In this document: piece after piece, positions 26,801 through 38,800 of the stretch
Layout: each line of letters starts with the position of its first letter
Position numbering within the stretch: the stretch's first letter is position 1
NCBI RefSeq assembly: GCF_012273895.1
Contig: NC_052106.1
Span: 6,944,001-7,008,000, forward strand
DNA length: 64,000 nucleotides
Direction: 5' to 3'
Source of the DNA: Zerene cesonia
Lineage: Eukaryota; Arthropoda; Insecta; Lepidoptera; Pieridae
Notes under the pieces: generated by a model
Seen by the model: the letters and a program-made list of their open reading frames with translations, nothing else
Told to the model about the DNA's origin: nothing
The model's database searches: none
Translations under genes and position numbers: made by a program

Positions 26801-29800
26801 ACATATGCATGTACCTAATTATTGTTTCTTTTGTAGTCTTTTACATATACCTAGTCTTGCCATAAATATTGTAATAAAGAAAAAAGAAAATTGTTAACTG
26901 CAAATAACATTTATNNNNNNNNNNNNNNNNNNNNNNNNNNNNNNNNNNNNNNNNNNNNNNNNNNNNNNNNNNNNNNNNNNNNNNNNNNNNNNNNNNNNNN
27001 NNNNNNNNNNNNNNNNNNNNNNNNNNNNNNNNNNNNNNNNNNNNNNNNNNNNNNNNNNNNNNNNNNNNNNNNNNNNNNNNNNNNNNNNNNNNNNNNNNNN
27101 NNNNNNNNNNNNNNNNNNNNNNNNNNNNNNNNNNNNNNNNNNNNNNNNNNNNNNNNNNNNNNNNNNNNNNNNNNNNNNNNNNNNNNNNNNNNNNNNNNNN
27201 NNNNNNNNNNNNNNNNNNNNNNNNNNNNNNNNNNNNNNNNNNNNNNNNNNNNNNNNNNNNNNNNNNNNNNNNNNNNNNNNNNNNNNNNNNNNNNNNNNNN
27301 NNNNNNNNNNNNNNNNNNNNNNNNNNNNNNNNNNNNNNNNNNNNNNNNNNNNNNNNNNNNNNNNNNNNNNNNNNNNNNNNNNNNNNNNNNNNNNNNNNNN
27401 NNNNNNNNNNNNNNNNNNNNNNNNNNNNNNNNNNNNNNNNNNNNNNNNNNNNNNNNNNNNNNNNNNNNNNNNNNNNNNNNNNNNNNNNNNNNNNNNNNNN
27501 NNNNNNNNNNNNNNNNNNNNNNNNNNNNNNNNNNNNNNNNNNNNNNNNNNNNNNNNNNNNNNNNNNNNNNNNNNNNNNNNNNNNNNNNNNNNNNNNNNNN
27601 NNNNNNNNNNNNNNNNNNNNNNNNNNNNNNNNNNNNNNNNNNNNNNNNNNNNNNNNNNNNNNNNNNNNNNNNNNNNNNNNNNNNNNNNNNNNNNNNNNNN
27701 NNNNNNNNNNNNNNNNNNNNNNNNNNNNNNNNNNNNNNNNNNNNNNNNNNNNNNNNNNNNNNNNNNNNNNNNNNNNNNNNNNNNNNNNNNNNNNNNNNNN
27801 NNNNNNNNNNNNNNNNNNNNNNNNNNNNNNNNNNNNNNNNNNNNNNNNNNNNNNNNNNNNNNNNNNNNNNNNNNNNNNNNNNNNNNNNNNNNNNNNNNNN
27901 NNNNNNNNNNNNNNATGACAGATTCGAAATTCAAATGTAATATTTTTTTATAATTAAGTGTAACAGTATTTATGGCCAGACTAAGTAAACATACTACATC
28001 ATAGACTTCATAGACGGACTATCAGTACGTTTTTTTTTAATGCCATGAGCGGGTTACTAAGCTGGTGGTTCGCCAGGTAAACGATGAACAAATGCACTGC
28101 CCGCTTTTAAGAAGGGAAGGGATAAGGAAGAGATGGACGACTGGAAAGGAGAATGAGCTGGGAATGGTGAGGAAAAAGAAACGGGCTTCTCGTACGTATC
28201 CAACGGTGAAAATCGACTTTTAAAATAGATCGGTTTCTGAGATTCGCGCGTTCAAATTAATAAAATCTTCAGCTATATTACGAGTAAAGTGTTTTGAAGT
28301 TTTTTCCTTTATACATCTATAATAAGTCAGATATAATAATTAACCATATTTAAAAATAACTTCTAGGGTTAGGTACACATAGCTGGTAGCGTTCAGATAT
28401 TATCTATAGATAGAAGAACGTAACACTAGGCTCTTTCACAACATACATATAAAAATTTTATCAAATGGGCACAATAGAAATTGAAAGCAAATATCATCTG
28501 CGTAAATTAAATACTCGAATCACAATGTATGTTGATCTTCCCAGCATTGAATAACTTTAGACATTACATCAGCAAAATATATCTGAACTTGAAGATAATT
28601 TACATTCTCTTACTAAGAATTGTAAAGCAAGCTTAGCAAAACAAAAGTATAAGACGATCAATGTTTTTGACTCTCTACATCTGGTTTTAACTGTTATATT
28701 TAATTACCCTATTGATTATCCCAATTACTTACAATTAGAAATTAAAGAATTTTTAACGGATTTTAAACGCGATTTATTCAATATATCACAGGGAAACCTC
28801 TCTCCGTGACCACGCTCGCTGTAAAGTGTTCGAAACGTCGGGTTAATAATATAATAAATAAATTGCGTTTAAAAACCCGTTAAAAAGTGTTTAATTTCTA
28901 TATGTATAAAACGCGCGTAAAATCAAACACAAGAAAATACAATGTTTACATTGTTACTAAATTATTGGGGAATTATGTTCTAAAAATTTAGTTCCAGCTA
29001 TCTTGAGCCTTATTAATGAATACGTTTAAATATGTTCCAAGTCTTCAGATTACACGCTTTTTGGTGGAAAAGAGATCGCAATAGGTTTATTTTACTTGTT
29101 CCCAGGGTTATGTTAGGAAGATTTAATAGGGAGATAATTTTTCCGTAGATGGATCGATTGATCGACTGATACAATATATATATAAAAAAATGAAATGCTG
29201 TTCGTTAGTCTCGCCAAAACTAGAGAACGGCTGAACAGATTTATCTTATTTTGGTCTTGAAATGTCTGTGGAGGTCTGGAGGAGGAAGCTTTAAAAGGTA
29301 CAAATCATTTGTTTTAAAATTATTTTATACAAAAATTTAGATCTTTTATTAATTGATTGAGACAGTACGAAGTCCGCCGGGTCAACTAGTTGTTGTTGTT
29401 GTACATTATAATTTTTAAATTTTTCACTACGTAAAACAAAGTCGCTTCCCGCGTCTATCCCTATTTATGTATGGGTTGATCTTTAAAACTCCACTACGGA
29501 TTTTGATGTTTTTTTTAATAGACAGAAATCTCAAAAACTACTGTACCGATTTCTACAATTATTTTATCGTTATTGTCACGTTAATATCACACCAAGTGCT
29601 TATAAGCTTTAAACGTACCACGGGTATTTAAATCTTAAATTTTTGTACACTGAACCAATAATAATACCAATAAGTGTTCATTACATTTCTTCGATATACA
29701 GATACCATTTTTGCGATTTCATTATAGCAGTGATTTTAATTGAAGAACGACTTTTTACTTCGAAGCTGTTGATTAGTGAAGCGTTGCACTCAATGGCATT

Positions 29801-32800
29801 TTCAAGGGTCGCCATCTCGCTCTGATTGAAACAAATTGTTTACACCAATAATCAATTTTATGTAAAAACAATTTTCAACTTTAACATTTTTCTTTAAAGG
29901 TATTCATCGAATTATTTTACGATATTTATATGTATATACTTTATAGAACAGTTATTGTTTTTAAATTTCAAAAGTGATACCTTAGGTACTTTTACGTTTC
30001 TCATATAATAATACACTCTTTCAATACACGCTTATATAAATTAATACTTATAGTTATATATGTATGTAGAATATAGATATAAAGTTACATAATTATTCCA
30101 TTTGCGATAGAGAATTAGAGTCGCCACATGAATAACTATTTATTAATTTTGTGTTGTTTGTGTGTTGGATAGTCCATAACGATGAAAAGACTATCCAACA
30201 CTAAAGCATATTATAATATCTCTCTAAAAAGAAGCGAAGCGTCAATTTAATATGTTAATATACTCTCAAAAAGGGTAAAATAGTCCTTTTGAGACTAGGC
30301 GATTGTCAGCACTAGATATAAACACACTATTATCTATATATATAAAAATTAAACCCGTTTTCCTTGGTCACGGCATCACGCCTGAATGGCTGGACCGATT
30401 TCACTAATTCTTTTTTTATTGTATTTGTTATTATTAGGAGAAGGTTCTTACGGAAAAAAAAATATTAAGAAAATATCTCAGAAATATTGAAATACATATG
30501 TACATTTAATTTTACATATTTTAAAAAACGCGAGTAACAAATGTCAATGTCGTTCACAAGGCAACTTTTTATCCCGATATTCCTACGGGATACGGACTTA
30601 CGCGGGTGAAACTGCGGGGCGCAGCTAGTTACAAATATTTTTAGAAACTTCGTATATCAATATGCATTGTCAGTAAACAGAAGATAAACATGAGTGTGTT
30701 TCTCTCCTGGCGATTAGATTATTCCAGTGCCACTTCATATTATCATCAGATATGAGAACTGACAGAAGCTAATCTTAATGGTATATTATTTGCATTATTA
30801 TTTACATTTACCAGTTAATATGTGTTAAAAGCTGTCGTAACGTTAAGTTGTTTGTTTAATCACGGAACCTTCAACTTATATAAGAAGTAAATAATAAACA
30901 ACATTAAAACAAACTGTTTTTAGTGTCATATTTCTGTTGTATATGTTATTTTTTATGTTAGAATGGACAAACGAATTAATTGTTTTCCAGATGGTAATCG
31001 ATCAACGCCCATGAACATTTGCAGAGGTAGAACCTAATGCGTTTCTAGGTTTAAGGGATGAAAAAGGTTGATCACGGGAATATACCAATTTATCGAGGTG
31101 AGGTTGGCACTCTGATTTCCTACCGAACGAAAGACAGCATTCGCATGCTACTATTTCTAGTCGATCTTTTATGGGGGTGTGGTACCTTCCCTGGTGTGTT
31201 CTGGGCTGGCCTTTCTGTGACATTTATGTACGTTCCATACCTATCAAATAATCATATTATCGATTGATGTTTTCTATTCTTACTCATTTAGACTGCATTT
31301 TGTTGAAAAGTCCGTTGTTTTGAATTAGATTGCCAGCTTTTCTTTAATATTAATGAAACCACATTTATAATAAAATAATCGGTTGTTTTATACAATTTGA
31401 AAAACCTTTTTGAAACATCGCAATAGACATACCAAATTACAATAAAAATATTATCTTTCAAACATAGAATGTTTTCAGTATTATCTTTGAATTTTGTCTT
31501 CAAGTCCGAACTAATGAAAAGGCTACAGCCTACAACTGTATAAATAATCCAAATACACATTTAAATTATATTAAGCTTTGTGTGTGGAGGTCGGATAAAT
31601 TAAGCATAGGGTTGCTACGTAGCAAGAATCAATGAGCTCTTATATACCACTAACTTGCGCACTAAGCGCACGCGGCTCCTCCCGACCAATCAAAAGAAAA
31701 CTCGTATAATTCCCATTGGCGTGGGATTTCCGAGATTGAATCTAACCTACGTCGTTTTTTTGGTTCTTAAACTATCTAATAACATTTCATCAAGAAATAG
31801 GCAAATTAATTCTTGTTAATGCATGTAAGAAAACCCAAACACTGCCTATAGGCTGTAACAAACCAATTAAACTCTGCTAAATATCTACAATGTAGATAAA
31901 TCGTTGAAACTATTAACAATTCATATCTTCAACCCTAAAACGCTAAGAAGTGTTCAAGAAAATATATTATGCTCCTAACCAAATAACAGTACCCTCGGGG
32001 ACCTCAAAGGATTTGCATTATACATTAGTTAGGATGGTTATTCAGTCATATAGACACATATTTACAAGATATAGGTGTCCTAAGGATAGCTTTCCCGATC
32101 TTCTCTATTCTCGTATTAATTTTAGTCAAACTTCTATGATTTATAACAAACAATCCTGGTTCATAATTATACTCACAGTATAGATTTAAGTGGAAGTCTA
32201 CGTACGTAGAAAGCAGGAGACTTTTTGAATGTATTAAAACTACAGTTGTGTATATACGATAATCAATATTGCATAATTCAACAGGATCTTGATCATAAAT
32301 GGCTTTTTCAGTGTAAGTTCCTTTTATTACAATATGATTATAGCATTATAACTATAATATACATAGCGTTAACTAGGATTCCTTGCCCCAAAAGGAAAAA
32401 AAGTAGGTTAATGGATCTCTTTGTTGTCCGCCTGTCTATCTGTCTGTCAAGACCCTTTTTTTAAGAAATGCAGAATCAAAAGGTATATCCGTTTATTTTT
32501 CAAATTTTCGACATTCGCAAAGCACCCATAACCCATGGGCAAAATGGGAATCCTATCAATTAAAACCCGACTGCATTCCATCCAGCCGCTTTAGTGAAAG
32601 GGCCAATAGGTTCGCCTGCGTCCTCCTCGGCAAGGGAATCTATACAGTACTTGCCATGAACTCAGAATCTCTGAAATCTATACTGATATTATAAAGCTAA
32701 AGAGCTTGTTTGTTTGAACGCGCCAATCTCAGGAACTACTGGTCCGATTTAAAAAGTTCTTTCAGTGTTAGATAGCCCATTTATTGATGCAGGCTATATA

Positions 32801-35800
32801 TGTACCACGGGTGAAGTCAGGGCGGACCGCTACTTAGGTATAAAACAAAGTCTTAAGTCTATGGAAAACAGTGTTTCTACGAAACCCTCGGTGGGACATA
32901 GTCAGAGATATAGTATAGAATATTGAGTCACTTGATCAGTTTTTATGTTCCATTCGCTGCACTTAGCTTCACGTGCATCAAATATTCAGAAAGTAAAGTG
33001 CAAATGTCACACACTGAAGATTTCCCAACAGGACGATATCTAACTCATATGTTTTATAAGAAAGCCCTCAGGCGACGGTCGTTGGACGTTGAAACAACAT
33101 GAGCTATCGTAATATCGTAATATAGCATTATTTGATAAACATTGAGAAATGAGTTAAGACTTTAAAGGTGGCACATTTTTCCTTGATTAAAGTTTGCTAT
33201 CATAAAACTCGATCAGAAAACAAAAACAGAACATATTTACGTATAAAATATACAAAAATATGCTTACGTATAATTTCCTGGATAGCTTATAGACTTCCTC
33301 GACAGGCGGACCATTTAACACAAGGAGAATTTTTACACTCGACCCTACGAACCGTGTTTCAAATACTCTCCTCACCTTATTAATTATTATATTATAGAAA
33401 GGTAATTATTTCAGTACTCATAAATGAAGTTGTTCTGTATCATAATAATCTTTTATTAACGATATCGCTACTTTTGCGATGCTTAATAGATAAGTCGACG
33501 ATAATCTACTCTAAGTAATTTCCCAAGTGGAAAACTTTTGTAACTACTCTGGATATAAGCTAAGCTCAACTTTTAACCCGCAAATTAAGTTAGAGGACTT
33601 AGCCATATCATCGTTAGCTTTATTAATAGTGTAACATTTTTAGTTTTTCTTTTAGCTTACTATCCATCTTGTTATTTCAAAGGTCGTTCGACTTTAGTTG
33701 GAGCATTCAATTATTTTTTTCCGATTACCCCAGAATGAGAGTTATGTTTTGCGAATGCGTGGGTTTATGTATATTTTATCGCAATATTTGATGGTTTTAC
33801 AATGTGACAGCAAGAATTGGGCCAGCTTACACCGGGAAAGAACCGCACCCCCAGAGACCGACGTTAAATAATAGCATGCTACTGGGTTTCGTATTCGGTG
33901 TGTGGGGAAGCCGGAGAAACCGTTTCCATTTCCTCATCCTTCCCAATCCATTTCTTCTTTCCAGTCGTCAATATTTTCCTTATAACTTCTGCCCTTAATA
34001 GTGGATAGCGCTGCGGTGATCGCTTACCATCAAGCGAACCACCAGCTCAGTTGCCAGCTTATGGCATAAAAAAGGTGTTTGATGTACGAGGATGATACGA
34101 GTAATTATAATAAGCACGGGATTTTTGTTTCTTCTTCAAAGACTTCTTTGAATCTCACTTTCTTTTTTAGTTAAAAAACACATTTTTATTAGGTACATAC
34201 ATAAAATTTACACTGTAGAAAAGGTAGATTCAAAGCCTAAATGTAAATATCTTGGTTTCAACACCTGACGGTAATTGAAGGACAGTGAATGTGGTTTAGA
34301 TTATAGTAAAGAAGCAAAGAACTTAATGATCTTTTCAGACCAAGAAATATATTAAATTGTAAGTTATAATGTTTAATAATATTAGAATCATTTTAATAAG
34401 TCCCTTTAATAACCTTTTCACAATACCTACACCTAATCTATTAAAATATTTATTCAAATAAAGCGTATTCATAAAGTTAATTTAGCGCTGAAGGACATTA
34501 TATTTAAAGAGAATATGACTTTTAGCTCAACCATCCTACTAATCCTATCCTACTAATATTATAAACGCGAAAGTCTGTAAGGATGTGTATGTGTGTTTGT
34601 TACTCTTTCACGCAAAAACTACTCAACAGAATGAAATATCTGAAAAAAAATTCAACGGAATTTGGTAAGTAGATAGCTGGACAACTGGAATAACATATAG
34701 GCAACTTTTTATCACGATGTTCCTACGGGATACGGACTTACGGACTACGGACGGACGCAGGTGAAACCGCGGAGCTCAGCTAGTATATATATAGTATGAT
34801 CTTGTCATGTGCTCCTATAACTACGCAGCGTGATGATGCCTAGCCGAATATATTGTATACTAGCTGCTTCCCGCGGTTTTACCTTCCCATCTCAACGTTC
34901 CCATGGTAAGATTTCAATTAAAAATAGCCTAAGTTATTTCTTATCACATTAGATATCTGCCAGTGGAAGTCCTGTCGTAATCTGTCCAGCCGTTCCAGTG
35001 AATAACTAGAACTGACAGACAGACAGACTTACAAAAATAGTAAAAAAGCACACACACAGTCTATAATAAAAAGCGCTTATTTTGATATTACAAATAGACA
35101 CTCCTATTTTATTTATGGGTATAGATATCTGGAATTATGCGTTGCTAACACCTGTTCCAATTAATTAGAAAATATTCTCAAATAAATAAGAAACTTATCT
35201 ACAGTAATAATATCCAATATTCGTTATCTTCTGTTTCAGATGCGAGCACGGCGAAAAGTCGCGCTCACAGTACTGGCTTTCGTGCTAGTTTTTGCAGCTT
35301 GTTTTCTTCCAACTCATGTCTTTATGTTGTGGTTCTACTACTGGTAAGATTTTATGTTTGTTTTTATATTTTACTAGCGGTCCGCCCCGGCTTCGCCCGT
35401 GGTACATATATAGCATATAGACTTCATCAATAATTGGGCTATCTAACCCTGAAAGAATTTTTCAAATCGGACCAATAGTTCCTGAGATTAGTGCAACAAA
35501 CAAACAAACTCTTCTGCTTTATAGTATTAGTATAGAATCTATACTATAGATAATGTTATTAATATATATTTTCTTTTGATTTCATTTATGTGTTTCCCAA
35601 GTTGCTGAGTAGGTAATCTCGTTCACGATACATATTTTCATTGTATATCAAAACTCAATTATATAATAGTAAGACCTTATAATAATTTCTCATTTTATTC
35701 TGAGCGTTCACTGTGTGTAATAAAGAATATTTTAATTTATAGATAAAAAACGAGGGGACGTCCCTCGCTCATCTATTTACAACCGATATAAAAAAAGGAT

Positions 35801-38800
35801 ATGTATCAAGTCGACTGGATTTTTTTTGTGTTTGTTACTTCGTAGCTTTTCACTGGGTGAACCGATTACTGTAATTCTTTTTATTTGAAGTCAATTTGAA
35901 GACGGTAGATTTTTCTTAAAAAAATGGATATATGAAAGAACCCAAAATGTAAAAGTGTGCTACACGTAGAATCATTTTATTTCCCTTTCAATTTTATAAT
36001 TCGACGTTCATTTCTTACGAAGCCGAAATTGATTTATTTTCCTCGTTATGAAAATACGAAATAGAATCGAGTCCCCTGTTGTGAGCCGTTTGCACTTGAC
36101 ATGCCGTAACTCTGAATAACCAATCACAAAGCCGTTTTAACAACCAATGATTTCCCGGCGTTTGACAGCCGACGGTAAGTATTATTGCATTGTACGGTTG
36201 GCAGAAAAAGTTGATCAACACAATATTATTTTTTTTTTACAAAAACAAAGTTATCATATTCATTTCTAATCTTTTAATTATAGATAAAGTATAATAGTTA
36301 TTTTTACGTTTTAACAATCGTTATTGAACTTTGAAAGAAATATTGTTAACAATGGCTTGAATGGTGCAGATTAAAGGAGATTTAGGCTTTTATTATTATT
36401 TATTTATTTGTTTCTGACGCGTCTGGGACACAATTTTCTTTCTTGACGTGTCCATTCAGTCATAGGTCTTTTATTTCTGATTGGCATATGAATTATGACT
36501 TATATGCAACATTCATAAATAGTATTTAATTTAATAGTTTCAGTGATAACTTTTCATGTTAACAATTTATTCCATACGTGATTGGATATGTATCATCTAA
36601 GTTCTAGGTTTTCTATGCGACTATTAAATATATCTATATAATCAATTCAATCCTCGTTCCTACGCTTAACTAATAATAATTTATCCAGAAATTTAATCCA
36701 GAACATTCTGCTCAGTCCCACAGCGCAATACGACTTCAACGCTTGGTGGGCGGCACTTCGCATTGTTGGCTTCTGCCTGTCCTTCCTCAACAGCTGCGTC
36801 AATCCGATCGCCCTCTATTGCACTAGTGGGATATTTAGGAAGCATTTTAACAGGTGCGTTATTTAGATTTATCCTTATTTCCTCGCTTATATATTCTTAT
36901 TTTCTTATTTTTATGGGCCATTGGGGCAATTTTAGGGTATGATTTTTGTGGCTGGATAGGGAGGAGAGTAAAAAGAGACATAGGCTAATTTTATACTGTG
37001 GTGAAACATCTAATTCCTATGGAAATCTTCTCTGACTGCACGGGCAAAGCCACAGACGGCAAGCTAGCTTAAAGTAACGATCACGGACTCCGCGTGTGCT
37101 GAAAATAGTACATAATGTATTTGTTATAGATAGAAGTCATTCCTAAATGAATCGCGTCTTCTGTTGTGAAAGCTCGTTTATCAGTTAGTGATTTTGTGAC
37201 ATCTATAATTTACTGATTTCAATATTTTCATTTTTATATTACTCTAAGTAAGCTGGAACAAGTTTAAATTAGTTTTGCACGCCAACGTTGGATTTTCGTT
37301 TAAATTATGTTACCTATGTAGGCAATGGTCTTCTACCGTAGGTCTTTATTGTGATGAAAATACAAAATAAATAATTTGTATCTCACAAGAAATATGATAA
37401 AATATCACGAAAGAAAAATATACGTATTATATCATTGAATAACCCTGGTTTGAATTTAATTATTCAAAACAAGTTTATAATTTGAAAATAATTATAAGAA
37501 TATTTAGGCGATGTTAATCGTCGGCTAGTTGCACTAGAACCATAAGATTTCTAACAAATATCCATAGCTACTCATATATTTTACTAGAATTAGTGTTTTC
37601 ATCAACGAGAATAAAGAATCGCATCAATAGCTTATCCGATTGGCCAGTGCATTTAGATCCAGATAAGAACTCGATAAAAGTACAGAGTACAGATAAAATG
37701 ACATTCAATCACGGTGAAATTCTAGTAGATTCGACTGTTTTTCAAGAAGTCAGCGTCAAGCGCATAAAACAGTTATGCATCTGAAACACAATCTGTACTC
37801 AGGTCCTAGTATTGGGTGATGCAAAAACTAATTTCGTCCATTTATTATCTAGGAAATGTATATTTCGGTACTAATGGAAAAGGAGAATTTAGGGTTTCTT
37901 TTATAATTAAAATGGGAAAGGAATCACTGGAATGTTGACATGTACAAAGGTAAAAAGGCTATTAAGGTCAGTGTCGGAACGAAATTACGAAAGCGTAAAA
38001 ACTGTATCATATTCGGAACATTATCTATTTAATTAAAGTTTTTGTGATAACGTCGTGTGACGGATTCACAAATTGAAAATAAAAACATAAATATAAATGA
38101 AGTAAAATCCAAAATTTAGATGTCTTAAATAATAAATTATACTTTAATGTTTCGAACAACACAAACGCGGTGCGCATCCATAATTTGACCGCGCCTAAAT
38201 TGCTTCACTCGTAAATCGTTACTATAAGCGTCCCGTTCACATAAAATATGTTACCAGATACCTCTTCTGCCGTACTCCATCAGCACACGGGACCCGGGGC
38301 TCCCTCTCTCTCTCGACTTCTAGAAGACTCCATTCCAGCAGAAAGACCAATATCAGCATGGTGCCAAGAACGTAAGTACATTTTAAAATCAAATGTAAAG
38401 ACGACTGTTTCAAAATTTGATGCTTTAAAGAAATTTAAATCAAATCAAATCTAATTTCTTATCTACATAATACAACAGAAGAATGTTGAAAAAATCTCCG
38501 AAATTGAAAACTCGAAGTTAAGCTTCATTATGGGAGTAAACTTTTTAAAAAGCTTAAACTCATCACAGAATCCACAGAGAGTGTTAAAATTATAGATAAT
38601 AAAACAATAATATTATTACGAAGTTTATGTAATAAATTAAATAATTACGCATGTAAATTGTAATGTAAAATTATGAACTACATTTATACATTCAGAGATT
38701 GACTGAATATAAAGAAACATATAAAAATAACACTTAATCTTGCTCATGATGACAAAAGAATATCGTATTTTATTTTGAAAATTATTAGAGCGTTATTTAA

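Larger units (their letters stand above)
22606..35239 (+). other. Long receptor intron (12.6 kb)
   Basis: Between the TM5 and TM6 exons. Carries mariner copy 2 with gap 2, two palindromic repeats, several Helitron-like elements and the promoter-like stretch at 31612-31695. No additional exon was recognised. Confidence 0.8.

Noticed and set aside
38248..38454. 68-codon frame over the receptor tail exon
   Set aside because: Wrong frame relative to the receptor, and it reads through the donor at 38372.
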